Assembly (NCBI GenBank): GCA_902168085.1
Contig: CABHOP010000056.1
Span: 1 to 64,000, forward strand
DNA: 64,000 nucleotides
Source: an uncultured Bacteroides sp.
GTDB taxonomy: Bacteria > Bacteroidota > Bacteroidia > Chitinophagales > Chitinophagaceae
Direction: 5' to 3'
The position numbers and the translations under genes are program-made. Below are positions 25,479 through 35,100 of this stretch, one piece after another. Within the stretch, counting starts at the first letter, position 1. The number at the start of each line of letters is the position of its first letter. The notes under the pieces are model-generated. The model was not told the DNA's origin and did no database searches. It saw only the letters and a program-made list of their open reading frames with translations.

Positions 25479-25976
25479 CTAATCTGCGATAAGTGTGGCG
25501 GGGAGCGGGTCTGTGCAGTCTTCCAGCAATTGCGCTATCGTTTTGTTAAGAATTGGATGGATAAAGTCCGGGGCAATATCTGCAAGTGGTGAAATGGCGA
25601 AACGCCGCTCCTGCAGCAGCGGATGGGGGATTGTAAGCTGCGGGTCATTTATTACATCGTGGTTGTAAAAGAGGATGTCTATATCCAACGTGCGCTGTCC
25701 CCATTTCAGTGTGCGTTGGCGGCCCAGGTTCAATTCTACCTGCTGTATGGCAGCTAACAGCTCTAGCGGCGATAATGCGGTTTCAACGCATATTGCCATA
25801 TTCAGAAAATCGGGCTGGTCTTCGAGCCCCCAGGCGGCAGTTTCGTATAGGGAAGACTTAGTAACGATCTTGCCTACGGTTTGCTTGATTTGTTGCATCG
25901 CTTTTTCAAACCAATCGAAACGATTGCCTTCGTTGCTGCCGAGGAGGAGGTAGGTGGTGTTTGATATTTCAGACAT
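25479..25976 (-). CDS. folK: hydroxymethyldihydropterin pyrophosphokinase
   Basis: FolK transfers pyrophosphate from ATP to 6-hydroxymethyl-7,8-dihydropterin in folate synthesis. The 165-residue protein shows the full family signature: Y-L-L-L-G-S-N-E-G-N-R near the N-terminus, L-Y-E-T-A-A-W-G, L-N-M-A-I, and the core R-T-L-K-W-G-Q-R-T-L-D-I-D-I-L-F-Y with the metal-binding D-I-D, then P-H-P-L-L-Q-E-R-R-F. It starts 4 nt after the macro-domain gene and is probably co-transcribed with it. Other folate genes are not adjacent. Confidence 0.95.
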   Translation of the reverse strand: MSEISNTTYLLLGSNEGNRFDWFEKAMQQIKQTVGKIVTKSSLYETAAWGLEDQPDFLNMAICVETALSPLELLAAIQQVELNLGRQRTLKWGQRTLDIDILFYNHDVINDPQLTIPHPLLQERRFAISPLADIAPDFIHPILNKTIAQLLEDCTDPLPATLIAD

Positions 25977-25980
25977 TCTC

Positions 25981-26508
25981 TTATGCGCCGGATTTTAAGA
26001 TGTTATTATACAGCTGATAGTTCTCATCGTCAAAACAAACGAATACAATCCTGGTAAAGCTGTAGTTGTTTATAAAGTCTGAAACCGTGCGGATAGCAAT
26101 AGCCGCAGCCCTTTCTTTAGGGAACCTGTAAATACCCGTGCTGATATTTGGGAATGCAATGGTTTGCACATTGTTATCTACCGCTAATTTCAGGCTATTG
26201 TTGTACGCCGAAGCCAACAGGTCTTCTTCATTGCTATCGCCACCATTCCACACAGGACCTACGGTATGGATGACAAATTTTGCCGGAAGATTACCTGCAG
26301 TTGTTATCACTGCTTCGCCCACATCGCAACCGCCTTGCTTATTTCTTATTTTGATACATGCTTCCAATATCGCACTACCGCCGGCACGATGAATAGCGCC
26401 ATCTACACCACCGCCACCCAGTAATGATGTGTTGGCCGCATTTACTATCGCATCCACTTCTACTTTTGTAATATCGCCCTGAATAACCTGTAGTATCTCC
26501 CGATGCAT
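25981..26508 (-). CDS. macro-domain protein (O-acetyl-ADP-ribose deacetylase type)
   Basis: A 175-residue single macro domain of the YmdB/MacroD kind, which hydrolyses O-acetyl-ADP-ribose and can remove mono-ADP-ribose from proteins. Diagnostic blocks are G-D-I-T-K[11 protein letters not shown] (adenine and catalytic Asn region), the [10 protein letters not shown] loop, [20 protein letters not shown] and the phosphate loop I-S-T-G-I-Y-R-F-P. It is the first gene of a pair with folK and has a promoter box 58 nt upstream (26567-26574, minus strand). The physiological substrate is unknown. Confidence 0.9.
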   Translation of the reverse strand: MHREILQVIQGDITKVEVDAIVNAANTSLLGGGGVDGAIHRAGGSAILEACIKIRNKQGGCDVGEAVITTAGNLPAKFVIHTVGPVWNGGDSNEEDLLASAYNNSLKLAVDNNVQTIAFPNISTGIYRFPKERAAAIAIRTVSDFINNYSFTRIVFVCFDDENYQLYNNILKSGA

Positions 26509-26566
26509 GTTTTACTTAGTTGCTGTTATAAATAATACCCATCACGGTATCGGTATGAGTGGTATA

Positions 26567-26574
26567 CAAAGATA
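26567..26574 (-). promoter_or_regulatory. TAnnTTTG promoter box, macro-folK operon
   Basis: Minus-strand TATCTTTG (plus-strand CAAAGATA) lies 58 nt upstream of the macro-domain start and 20 nt downstream of the M23 peptidase stop. Confidence 0.5.
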
Positions 26575-26593
26575 GATTTTTGGCGACAGCAGC

Positions 26594-27529
26594 TTATGGG
26601 GCATTCCTCACCACATCACCTATCAACTTGTTGTTGCGGTCAACACCGCCTTGCGGCATCCCTCTTTCAATGTATTGATTGTTTTTGTAGTAATTACTAA
26701 AATATAGAGGTATGCCTTCGCCGAAAGAAAGCTGTTTGCTGTCTTGCAGATGCACATGCAGGTGCGGCTCTGATGTATTGCCACTATTGCCGACCCGACC
26801 TATTTCCTGTCCTTGTGCTACTACATCGCCTTTTTTTACAAGTATGGACTTTGGTTTCATGTGGCATAATATCATGTATTCCTTAGGGGCAGTTTCTATG
26901 ATTACATGGTTGCCATGCGCAGGTTCGGCACCCAGCTCGCCGATTTTTACATTTTGCATTTTATCGTACACCGCTACCACTTTCCCATCTGCAGGCGACA
27001 AAACCGGCAGGTTATAGCAATAATAATCTTCCACATTCTTGCCGCTACCCGTGTGTGTGGAGCCGTTCTTTATTACTAATAAATCATAAGCCCAGCGCTG
27101 GTCAGGAGCTATTACGTGGTAGTTTACGTCCGCACTATTGCCACCCCATGCTACGGCAATATCACCATCCAGCGGCAACCTGTAGCTGACTTTGCTTTTA
27201 TAGTTGGCATGTGTAGATGGGAATGCGGCCATAATATTTCCATTGGTATTCATAAGCACAACAAAGCTGATGGGGAACAACAGCAGCAATCCAAAGCTGA
27301 TAAGCCTTTTTTTATTTAGAAAAGGCCTTTTTACCAGTGCATGTATGATGCCTATAAAGATGAAAAGAATAGCAAGTGCACTCACCAATAGCGGCCCCAG
27401 GTAATATATAACCACCCGTAGTATTCCGGGTGCATTATACAATCCGTAATGAAATAAAGCGGATAATACGAACAGGACCGGTATGATATAAAACCACCAG
27501 TCAAACTTTACTTTGTTGGGTTGCGGCAT
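26594..27529 (-). CDS. membrane-anchored M23 (LytM) peptidase
   Basis: A 311-residue protein with four hydrophobic segments in the first ~105 residues and a C-terminal LytM/M23 domain. M23 metallopeptidases cut cross-links in peptidoglycan. Zinc ligands can be seen: H-G-N-H-V-I-I-E (first His region), L-C-H-M-K-P, V-K-K-G-D-V-V-A-Q-G-Q-E-I-G and the H-L-H-V-H motif in S-E-P-H-L-H-V-H-L. The multi-pass N-terminus is unusual compared with single-anchor relatives and would place the peptidase domain in the periplasm. It is transcribed toward the macro-folK pair, with an 85-nt gap. Confidence 0.87.
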   Translation of the reverse strand: MPQPNKVKFDWWFYIIPVLFVLSALFHYGLYNAPGILRVVIYYLGPLLVSALAILFIFIGIIHALVKRPFLNKKRLISFGLLLLFPISFVVLMNTNGNIMAAFPSTHANYKSKVSYRLPLDGDIAVAWGGNSADVNYHVIAPDQRWAYDLLVIKNGSTHTGSGKNVEDYYCYNLPVLSPADGKVVAVYDKMQNVKIGELGAEPAHGNHVIIETAPKEYMILCHMKPKSILVKKGDVVAQGQEIGRVGNSGNTSEPHLHVHLQDSKQLSFGEGIPLYFSNYYKNNQYIERGMPQGGVDRNNKLIGDVVRNAP

Positions 27530-27567
27530 GTGACAATGATTTATTATCTTAAAGATAATATCATCAT

Positions 27568-28356
27568 TTAGTTCTTCACCGCCTTTATAAACAAATAATC
27601 GCCCAGTTCATCGCTATACTGCTGCATCACTTCATTGATCTTTCCGGACTGTATATCGGCCTCTAATGCTATTAACCCTGCTTCCAATTCTTTGGGTGTA
27701 GAAAATGCGGTGAAAGAGGATGCGCCATTGCGTACAGCCGGGTCGAGGTAGCGTTCGGGCCTGCGCTTGTTGGAATAGAGAAAATGATCCTGCAAATCAT
27801 CGTGCACAAAGTATTTTTCAGTGGCGATGTCTTTAAAGCCGGCGTTCTTCAACATGGTTTCCATTGCATCCCATTCCGGTATCACCTGCGATGATAGCTG
27901 CATCATCTTGGGAAAGTAATGGCACAGCCAATAGTTGAGCAACTGCTGTGGGGTGAAGCTGAGGAATACCAGATTTGCACCGGGTTTCAGTACACGGTAC
28001 AGTTCACGCAGCCCGCTTTGTATATCATCCCAATGATGCAGGGTGAAATTGCCCATAGCGCCGTCGAAGTAATTGTTTTCGATGGGTAAGGCTTCTGCTT
28101 TGCCTTGTATGAAAGTTGCGTTGCTGCTTTTGGTGCGCGCTACGCTCAACATCTTTTCAGATGGGTCTACACCGTAAAAGTGCATCCCTTTTTCTTCCAG
28201 AGCCACAAGATAGTTGCCCGTGCCGCAGCCTATATCCAGGAACAGGCCATCGGGGTTGCCATTTATCAATTGAAACAGCCTGCCGGCAAGATATGGATCG
28301 GCACGGCGGGTAGTGTTGTAGCCCGTGCCTATGGTGTTATATATCGGTTCGTTCAT
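27568..28356 (-). CDS. class I SAM-dependent methyltransferase
   Basis: A 262-residue methyltransferase with a Rossmann fold. Motif I is F-L-D-I-G-C-G-T-G-N-Y (near residue 39-49), followed by the G-V-D-P-S acidic strand, G-K-A-E-A-L-P-I (motif II region), G-A-M-G-N-F-T-L-H-H and L-R-E-L-Y-R-V-L-K-P-G (motif III). It resembles the UbiE/Coq5-like group, but the substrate is not given by sequence. Its ATG lies 3 nt downstream of the stop of the upstream small secreted protein, so the two are translated from one message. Confidence 0.82.
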   Translation of the reverse strand: MNEPIYNTIGTGYNTTRRADPYLAGRLFQLINGNPDGLFLDIGCGTGNYLVALEEKGMHFYGVDPSEKMLSVARTKSSNATFIQGKAEALPIENNYFDGAMGNFTLHHWDDIQSGLRELYRVLKPGANLVFLSFTPQQLLNYWLCHYFPKMMQLSSQVIPEWDAMETMLKNAGFKDIATEKYFVHDDLQDHFLYSNKRRPERYLDPAVRNGASSFTAFSTPKELEAGLIALEADIQSGKINEVMQQYSDELGDYLFIKAVKN

Positions 28357-28358
28357 AT

Positions 28359-28925
28359 TTAGTGTGTGTTTACCTTCGACCGCGTAAGCAGGCCCGCAAT
28401 ATTGTGCGCGCCTATTTTTTGCAGCGTATCCGTCAGTGCTTTGTATTCAGGGCAGGGTGGGTTGCCTTCCACATCGGCCAGGAAGGCAGCGGCTGCTTCA
28501 CGCTCCTTTCTTTTCAGCAGGTATATCTCGTTCACAAAAGATTCGGGATTGGCAGCAGCAACAGATAGCATCATATGCTGCAGTTTATCTACCGGGCCAC
28601 TGCTCCATTTAGCTGTTTTGCAAATGCCCAGGCCGATGCGCAACACACTATCGGGCAGGATGCCGGCAATGGTTTGCAGCAGGGCTATGTGTTCCGTGCT
28701 TACACTATAGAGCTGTTTATTGTCATCGGGATTGAAGACGGCTATGAAAGTATCCTTGTCTTTAGGGAAAGCCTCCAGGTATTGCATTTGGGAAATGATG
28801 GCCCGAGGGTTTTTCAGGACAACCTCGTATGCCCGCTCTACCTTTTTTGCAGGCCAGATGAGTTGCTGTGCCTGTATATGAAGGGCCGTCAGCAAACAGA
28901 TGAACAACAAGCAGCAATGCTTCAT
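28359..28925 (-). CDS. small secreted protein, function unknown
   Basis: A 188-residue protein with a signal peptide (M-K-H, a hydrophobic stretch rich in Cys, Leu and Phe, then A-Q-Q near residue 20). The mature part is mixed alpha/beta and contains three Cys but no known motif. It is followed immediately (2 nt) by the methyltransferase gene; the tight spacing suggests related roles, but no function can be named. Confidence 0.65.
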   Translation of the reverse strand: MKHCCLLFICLLTALHIQAQQLIWPAKKVERAYEVVLKNPRAIISQMQYLEAFPKDKDTFIAVFNPDDNKQLYSVSTEHIALLQTIAGILPDSVLRIGLGICKTAKWSSGPVDKLQHMMLSVAAANPESFVNEIYLLKRKEREAAAAFLADVEGNPPCPEYKALTDTLQKIGAHNIAGLLTRSKVNTH

Positions 28926-29013
28926 AGGATAAAGATACTTATCAAACCGCCATTTACCCCCTAATTCCCCCCTGTTTACCGATTATTGCTACAGGGGCGA
29001 TAATTTAAGCGTG

Positions 29014-29021
29014 TATATTTG
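29014..29021 (+). promoter_or_regulatory. TAnnTTTG promoter box, sppA
   Basis: TATATTTG lies 44 nt upstream of the sppA start in the divergent gap between sppA and the minus-strand secreted protein gene. A TTG at 28986-28988 is at a long spacing of 25 nt. Confidence 0.5.
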
Positions 29022-29065
29022 CTACGTTCAAATAACCAACTATTCTGAACTCAAAGAAATAACTG

Positions 29066-30847
29066 ATGAAACAATTTTTTAAGATGTTCTTCGCCTCGAT
29101 GCTGGCGATGATCGTGACCGGTGTTATCATATTTGGTGTGGTAATAGGGCTGATAGTGGCTGCGGTATCTAAATCCATGAAAGCGGAACCGGAAGTGGTA
29201 GTGGCACAAAACAGCGTGCTGCTGATAGACCTGAAGAACAGGTTTCATGAGCAGAGCGAGAGTAATTCGCTGGCCTTTTTTGCCCGTGGCAGCTCTTACA
29301 ACCCCGGCCTGTATGATGCCACCCGTGCTATAGAAAAAGCAGCCGATGATAAAAATATCAAAGGTATATTGATAAAGCTGCAACCTACGCCGAATGGCTG
29401 GGCTACGCTGCAACAACTGCGCCAGTCGATAAAAGCATTTAAGAAGAGCGGCAAATTTGTATATGCCTATGGCGAGAACGTATCGCAGGCAGCCTACTAT
29501 GTAGCTACATCGGCAGACAGCATTTACCTGAACCCCGTGGGCGATATGGAACTGAAAGGCTTTGCAACTATAATGCCTTTCTTCAAAGGAACATTAGATA
29601 AACTGGAAGTGGAGCCGGAAATATTCTATGCCGGTAAATTTAAAAGTGCCACAGAACCTTTCCGTGCCGATAAGATGAGCGATGCCAACCGCCTGCAGGT
29701 AGCAGCGTTCCAGAAAGATTTCTGGGCAGAATTCATTAATGCCGTGGCTACGCATAGCAAGCAGGATACAGCAGCCATACAAACGCTGGTAAATACGGGT
29801 GCCATAGAATTTCCGAACGATGCGCTGAAACATAAGCTGGTAGATGGCCTTACCTATTGGGACCAGGTAGAAAGCCGCATCAAAGCAAAGACAGATGTAA
29901 AGGATAAGGACAAGATAAAATACATATCGCTGGATGAGTATGCACAGCATGTGAGGGGTGGTGCTAAAGGTGATACACGTATAGCCGTACTGTATGCAGA
30001 AGGTAGCATTGTAGATGGTGAAGGCGATGATGATTACCAGATAGCATCGCAGGATTTTATTGAAAGTATTCGCGCAGTGCGTAATAATGATAAAATAAAG
30101 GCAGTAGTAATGCGTGTAAACTCACCGGGGGGTAGCGCGCTGGCATCGGATGTGATACTGCGTGAACTGCACCTGCTGAAACAGAAGAAACCATTGGTGG
30201 TATCGATGGGTGATGTGGCGGCATCGGGCGGGTACTATATAGCCTGTCAGGCCGATAGTATCTTTGCTATGCCGAATACCATTACGGGCAGCATAGGCGT
30301 ATTCACCATGATGTTCAACACCGAGAAACTGATGAAAAACAAGCTGGGTGTAACATTTGATGGGGTGAAGAACGCGCCGTATGCAGACTTCCCGAATGGT
30401 ATACGCCCCCTTACTGCCGATGAGGCGGCACGCATGCAACACTCTGTAGATAATATATACGAAATATTCAAGAGCAGGGTTGCCGCCGGCCGTAAAATGA
30501 CAGTAGCAGATGTAGACAGCATAGCCCAAGGACGCGTATGGAGTGGTACGGATGCCCTGCAAATAAAACTGGTAGACGCACTGGGCGGACTGGACAGGGC
30601 CATAGCAAGTGCCGCAACACTGGCGAAAGTGAAAGATTATAAAGTAGTTACCTACCCGGAACCGATTGACAGGTTCGAAACCATGATACGCAGGCTGAAT
30701 GGTAACACCGCCGCAGCCGCTATGGTGAAAACAGCTGTAGAAAAAGAACTGGGTACGGAGTATGAGTGGTACAAGCACATCAAGCAACTGAAAAACATGA
30801 ATGGTAAACTGATGATGTTGCTGCCATTTCAAATGAATACGCAATAG
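29066..30847 (+). CDS. sppA: signal peptide peptidase SppA, long type
   Basis: SppA is a membrane-bound serine peptidase that degrades signal peptides left in the membrane. The 593-residue protein is the two-domain 67K type. A membrane anchor (about 8-35) is followed by an N-terminal S49 domain with the catalytic Lys in Y-A-G-K-F-K-S-A-T-E-P-F, and a C-terminal S49 domain with V-N-S-P-G-G-S-A and the nucleophile in M-G-D-V-A-A-S-G-G-Y-Y-I-A. Ser and Lys thus come from different halves, as in E. coli SppA. It is followed by a strong terminator. Confidence 0.94.
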   Translation: MKQFFKMFFASMLAMIVTGVIIFGVVIGLIVAAVSKSMKAEPEVVVAQNSVLLIDLKNRFHEQSESNSLAFFARGSSYNPGLYDATRAIEKAADDKNIKGILIKLQPTPNGWATLQQLRQSIKAFKKSGKFVYAYGENVSQAAYYVATSADSIYLNPVGDMELKGFATIMPFFKGTLDKLEVEPEIFYAGKFKSATEPFRADKMSDANRLQVAAFQKDFWAEFINAVATHSKQDTAAIQTLVNTGAIEFPNDALKHKLVDGLTYWDQVESRIKAKTDVKDKDKIKYISLDEYAQHVRGGAKGDTRIAVLYAEGSIVDGEGDDDYQIASQDFIESIRAVRNNDKIKAVVMRVNSPGGSALASDVILRELHLLKQKKPLVVSMGDVAASGGYYIACQADSIFAMPNTITGSIGVFTMMFNTEKLMKNKLGVTFDGVKNAPYADFPNGIRPLTADEAARMQHSVDNIYEIFKSRVAAGRKMTVADVDSIAQGRVWSGTDALQIKLVDALGGLDRAIASAATLAKVKDYKVVTYPEPIDRFETMIRRLNGNTAAAAMVKTAVEKELGTEYEWYKHIKQLKNMNGKLMMLLPFQMNTQ

Positions 30848-30869
30848 GTGTAAAAAAATAATAGTGCGG

Positions 30870-30908
30870 AAACGCCCTGCAGGAATGCCTTGCAGGGCGT
30901 TTTTCTAT
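30870..30908 (+). terminator. intrinsic terminator after sppA
   Basis: A twelve-pair stem (AAACGCCCTGCA 30870-30881 with TGCAGGGCGTTT 30891-30902), nine-base loop and T-rich tail lie 23 nt past the stop. Confidence 0.92.
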
Positions 30909-30993
30909 TTTTTAAGCATTGGTAAAACCAAAAATAAAAACAGCGCGTATCTGTATCTGTAACACAATTATTAACCAATAAAACAACAGATGT

Positions 30994-31557
30994 ATGAAAC
31001 GTATCATGTTAATACCTGCATTGGCAATAGCTGCGGTGGCATTTGCACCTGCGCAGGTTTTTGCCAAAGGAGAAAAAACGGTGATGGTAGGCGGGGCTGC
31101 GATGTACCCATCTAAAAATATTGTAGAGAACGCGGTAAACTCTAAAGACCATACTACGCTGGTAGCAGCGGTGAAAGCTGCAGGCCTGGTAGAAACGCTG
31201 CAAGGTGATGGTCCTTTTACTGTGTTTGCCCCAACAAACGCAGCATTTAATATGCTGCCGAAAGGTGCGGTTGATAACCTGCTGAAAACGGAGAATAAAG
31301 GGCAGCTGACATCGGTACTTACTTACCACGTGGTACCGGGCAAATGGAATGCTAAAGAACTGATGGCCAGGATAAAAGCGGATGGTGGCAAAACAACTGC
31401 TAAAACCGTGCAAGGCGAAGATCTGACCTTTATGATGAAAGACGGCAGCGTATGGGTAAAAGATGCGAAAGGTGGTACTGCCAAAGTGACGATTGCCGAC
31501 GTAAACCAGAAAAATGGTGTGATACATGTGATAGACCATGTGCTAATGCCGCAATAA
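30994..31557 (+). CDS. secreted fasciclin (FAS1) domain protein
   Basis: A 187-residue exported protein made of a signal peptide (M-K-R-I-M... A-Q-V-F-A, cleavage about residue 25) and one FAS1 domain. Family blocks are [26 protein letters not shown] (the H1 motif), L-T-Y-H-V-V-P-G and the terminal [10 protein letters not shown] (H2). FAS1 domains act in adhesion or carbohydrate/matrix contact; the role here is unknown. It has a terminator hairpin downstream. Confidence 0.88.
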   Translation: MKRIMLIPALAIAAVAFAPAQVFAKGEKTVMVGGAAMYPSKNIVENAVNSKDHTTLVAAVKAAGLVETLQGDGPFTVFAPTNAAFNMLPKGAVDNLLKTENKGQLTSVLTYHVVPGKWNAKELMARIKADGGKTTAKTVQGEDLTFMMKDGSVWVKDAKGGTAKVTIADVNQKNGVIHVIDHVLMPQ

Positions 31558-31599
31558 GGAATAGTGAACAATTTTTTGTGAGCTTCATAGTATCTTTAG

Positions 31600-31624
31600 G
31601 GGGAAATTTATATTTCCCCTTTTT
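31600..31624 (+). terminator. hairpin between fasciclin and sdaA genes
   Basis: A seven-pair stem (GGGGAAA 31600-31606 with TTTCCCC 31613-31619), six-base loop and five T residues form a terminator 43 nt past the fasciclin stop. Only 19 nt separate it from the sdaA GTG start, so any sdaA promoter upstream would have to read through it. Confidence 0.7.
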
Positions 31625-31643
31625 ATTAATACCACCTCAAACA

Positions 31644-33068
31644 GTGAAAAAAGAAAATATATCGGTATTCGATATTTTTAAGATAGGAATAGGCCCCAGC
31701 AGTTCGCACACTCTTGGCCCATGGCGTGCCGCAGAACGTTTTGTAAATACCATCAGACAGAAAGGCATAGCGCATGTAAAATCTGTGCGTGTGCTGCTAT
31801 ACGGCTCACTGGCGAAAACAGGTAAGGGTCACGGTACGGATGTAGCGGTGATATTGGGCCTGAATGGTGAAGACCCTGTAACATTTGATGTGAACCAGAT
31901 AGGTCCGCGCATCATGGAAATAGGGGGAAAGAAGAAAATGATGCTGGGGCTGGAAAAGGAAATAGATTTTAACCCTGCGGCAGATGTGGTATTCCTGATG
32001 AATGAAAGCCTGCCGTACCACCCGAATGCAGTTACGTTCCTGTGCTCGTTTGATGACGGGGAAGAGATAGCCGAAACATATTATTCTATAGGTGGAGGTT
32101 TTGTGGTGAAGGAAGGTGAAGAAGGTGGCGCATCGAATAACATTGAGCTGCCCTTCCCGATAGATAATGCAAAAGACCTGCTGCACTGGTGCCGAAAAAC
32201 GGGGCTGAGCATATCGGAAGTAGTGATGGAAAATGAGCATGCATGGCGTAGCGAGGCTGCTACCCAAGCCGGTGTGCTGAAGATATGGGAAGTGATGCGT
32301 GACTGTACCTATCGCGGTTGCCATATATCTGGTGAACTGCCGGGTGGGTTACATGTAACACGACGCGCAGCAGGACTGAATAAAAAACTGCTGCAGGGGC
32401 GTGCGTATAGTAATTATAGAGAATGGATAGATGCCATACGCAGTGGCGGACAAGGCTTTCAATATACGCTGGACTGGGTAAGCTGTTTTGCCCTGGCGGT
32501 GAATGAAGAGAATGCCTCCTTCAGCCGCGTGGTAACGGCACCTACCAATGGTGCTGCGGGTGTAGTGCCGGCGGTGCTTCAATATTACATCGCCTTCTGC
32601 GATGGTTATGATGATGAAAAAATCATCCAATTCCTGCTTACGGCATCTGAAATAGGCAGCATCTTTAAGAAAGGTGCTACACTATCGGCCGCTATGGGTG
32701 GTTGCCAGGCAGAAATAGGCGTTTCCTCATCGATGGCGGCGGCTGCGCTCACAGAATGCCTGGGGGGTAATGTCCGCCAATGCCTGATGGCCGCGGAAAT
32801 AGCTATGGAGCACCATCTGGGCCTTACCTGCGACCCTGTAGGCGGGCTGGTGCAGGTGCCATGTATAGAACGTAATACAATGGGCGCTATCAAAGCTATT
32901 ACGGCATCGCAACTGGCACTGCAAAGCAATCCCGATAATGCACGTGTGTCTTTAGATAACGTGGTAAATACCATGTGGGCAACCGCGCTGGATATGAACC
33001 ATAAGTATAAAGAAACGGCTGAAGGCGGACTGGCTATGCATATACCTATCAGCTTGCCAGAGTGTTAG
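31644..33068 (+). CDS. sdaA: L-serine ammonia-lyase, single-chain iron-sulfur type
   Basis: SdaA deaminates L-serine to pyruvate using a [4Fe-4S] cluster. From the GTG at 31644 the protein is 474 residues; the open frame extends 64 codons upstream but overlaps the fasciclin gene and gives an unlike sequence, so the GTG next to the family start ([25 protein letters not shown]) was chosen. Further blocks are [30 protein letters not shown] and [16 protein letters not shown], which hold the cluster cysteines. It appears to be a single-gene unit. Confidence 0.93.
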   Translation: MKKENISVFDIFKIGIGPSSSHTLGPWRAAERFVNTIRQKGIAHVKSVRVLLYGSLAKTGKGHGTDVAVILGLNGEDPVTFDVNQIGPRIMEIGGKKKMMLGLEKEIDFNPAADVVFLMNESLPYHPNAVTFLCSFDDGEEIAETYYSIGGGFVVKEGEEGGASNNIELPFPIDNAKDLLHWCRKTGLSISEVVMENEHAWRSEAATQAGVLKIWEVMRDCTYRGCHISGELPGGLHVTRRAAGLNKKLLQGRAYSNYREWIDAIRSGGQGFQYTLDWVSCFALAVNEENASFSRVVTAPTNGAAGVVPAVLQYYIAFCDGYDDEKIIQFLLTASEIGSIFKKGATLSAAMGGCQAEIGVSSSMAAAALTECLGGNVRQCLMAAEIAMEHHLGLTCDPVGGLVQVPCIERNTMGAIKAITASQLALQSNPDNARVSLDNVVNTMWATALDMNHKYKETAEGGLAMHIPISLPEC

Positions 33069-33102
33069 GAAGTTTATATTTTACGCCCCAAATTTAAATC
33101 CT

Positions 33103-35100
33103 ATGAAACGATTCCTATCGCTAGCCCTTCTATGCGTATTTGTTTTTACTTTGCCATCTGACGCACAAGAGGTCGATAATGATTTTGTCAAAAAATACAT
33201 TGCCGAAGATGTTTATTTGTCTGATACGGATGCGAGTGCGGTAGTGCTTTATGAAAAAGGTAGTATAGAAATAGCGGAAATAGCCAATCGCTATATGCAG
33301 GTATATAAAGTGAGACGCATGCTGAAGGTGCTGAAAGCTGATGCCGTAGATGAGGCTAATATATCTGAATTTTACCGCAGCACAGCTATGACCGGCTATG
33401 TGAGCAACGTAAAAGGCGCTACATATAATTTAAATAACGGGCAGATAGTACAGATACCGCTTGAGAAATCGGCTATATACAATACAGACCTGGGTAATGA
33501 CTATCATGAGTTCAAATTTGCATTGCCACAAGTAAAAGTGGGTTCTATTTTCGAGTATTCTTACGAGGTGTATACAGCGGCAGTTATGTTGTTGCCATCG
33601 TGGTATTTTCAGAATGAATATCCTACATTGAGGACAGAATATGAAGTGACAATACCAAGAGGCTATCCATTTGCATATGTCACACAATCCACACCTACGT
33701 TCAAACATTTTAATTCAAAAAAAGAAGCAGACTATGCATCTTCCGAAGCTTATACCTTATCTATATATCATCCCAGCGAGCGTAATGCCTATATGCTGTG
33801 GGGCAGGCGGAATGTGCCTGCTATGCGGCAAGAGCCACATGCGGGAAATGTGGCAGATTATGCTGAAAAAGTAGAAGTGCAAATACAATCACCGGATGCT
33901 AATGTGTCGATGCTGGATAGTACCGGGCTCAAAAAGCTATGGAAAGAATATACCAAGGAACTGCTATCAAGGAAAAAGTTTGGGAAACAGCTGGAGTATG
34001 ACAACAACTTTTTAGATCAAACAGTCAGTAGCATTACCGCGCAGCAAACGGATAAACTGGCAAATGCTAAGAGCATATACCGGTATGTGTGTAATAATAT
34101 TCGCTGTAGTGATAGTATTTCTATCAACCCTCAAAGGGATATTGAAAAAGTATTTGCATCAAAAGATGGTGATGCTGCAGAGATGAACCTGTTATTGGTG
34201 GCCATGCTGAGAAAGGCGGGTATCCGGGCATCGCCCGTAATATTGAGTACATGGGGAAGGCCGAAAGCGTATCATGCATACCCGATGTACAATAATTTCA
34301 ATCATACGGTGTGTGTAGCCAACATAGATGGTACAAAATATTTTCTGGATGCCAGTAGTAAATACAACGCCTTTGGCCGGTTGCCCTACTACTGCTATAC
34401 CGGCTATGCAAGGGTGATAGATGAAGAAGGTGACTATGCAGTTATCAGCAGCAAGCAGAACCGGGAAAAGAGTGTGTTTGCTATTAAAGTGACGGAGTTT
34501 ACCCGTAATAGCATGGTCATGCAGGTAACACAACACCTTGGTATGAACCAGTCGCGGTTTATGCGGAAGCTTTTGGATGAAGACTCTGTAAAACTGGCCG
34601 GCCTTCTCAATAGCCGTATCGAAATGATGAATGACGGAGGGGAAGTATCAAAGATTACAATAGAAAACAGTGCTGATCCTGATACAAACCTGATATTCAG
34701 ATGTACGATATCTAAAAAGTTTGAAAAGCCTTTCGATGTGTTTTATTTGAATGCTGACCAATTGAGGCTTGTATCAACCAACCCATACAAGCCCATGAAG
34801 CGCCTGATGCCGGTAGAAATGCTACTGCAAGAAGATGAAAGCTATGTAATGAGCCTGCAGTTGCCGGAGAATATGGAACTGGAAGAATTACCTAAATCTG
34901 TAAAAGTGAATTTTGAGGATAAAATAACTTTTCGCCACCTGATAAATTATAGCAAGGAAACGAATTTTCTTTCCATTACCGCGCAGTTGAAACGTACAGA
35001 AACCTTTTTTACACCGTCCGAATATGAATTGCTTAGCCAGTTTTATGAAAAAGTTCTGACGGAGCTAAACCATGTTCTTGTTTTAAAAAGTAAAAGTTAA
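33103..35100 (+). CDS. DUF3857/transglutaminase-fold exported protein, Cys lost
   Basis: A 665-residue exported protein (signal peptide about 1-21, cleavage near D-A-Q). The N-terminal half resembles DUF3857, and the middle has a transglutaminase-like core. In its paralogue the catalytic block reads G-D-C-K-A-L; here it is G-D-A-A-E-M-N, so the catalytic Cys position is Ala. The later His (F-N-H-T-V) and Asp (F-L-D-A-S-S) are kept. It is therefore probably a non-catalytic fold used for binding (inference). Its stop overlaps the next gene's start by one base (TAATG), giving a coupled pair of paralogues. Confidence 0.78.
   Translation: MKRFLSLALLCVFVFTLPSDAQEVDNDFVKKYIAEDVYLSDTDASAVVLYEKGSIEIAEIANRYMQVYKVRRMLKVLKADAVDEANISEFYRSTAMTGYVSNVKGATYNLNNGQIVQIPLEKSAIYNTDLGNDYHEFKFALPQVKVGSIFEYSYEVYTAAVMLLPSWYFQNEYPTLRTEYEVTIPRGYPFAYVTQSTPTFKHFNSKKEADYASSEAYTLSIYHPSERNAYMLWGRRNVPAMRQEPHAGNVADYAEKVEVQIQSPDANVSMLDSTGLKKLWKEYTKELLSRKKFGKQLEYDNNFLDQTVSSITAQQTDKLANAKSIYRYVCNNIRCSDSISINPQRDIEKVFASKDGDAAEMNLLLVAMLRKAGIRASPVILSTWGRPKAYHAYPMYNNFNHTVCVANIDGTKYFLDASSKYNAFGRLPYYCYTGYARVIDEEGDYAVISSKQNREKSVFAIKVTEFTRNSMVMQVTQHLGMNQSRFMRKLLDEDSVKLAGLLNSRIEMMNDGGEVSKITIENSADPDTNLIFRCTISKKFEKPFDVFYLNADQLRLVSTNPYKPMKRLMPVEMLLQEDESYVMSLQLPENMELEELPKSVKVNFEDKITFRHLINYSKETNFLSITAQLKRTETFFTPSEYELLSQFYEKVLTELNHVLVLKSKS

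Noticed and set aside
31452-31643. Extended N-terminus of the sdaA frame
   Set aside because: These 64 codons overlap the fasciclin gene in another frame and contain no SdaA sequence. The GTG at 31644 fits the family start.
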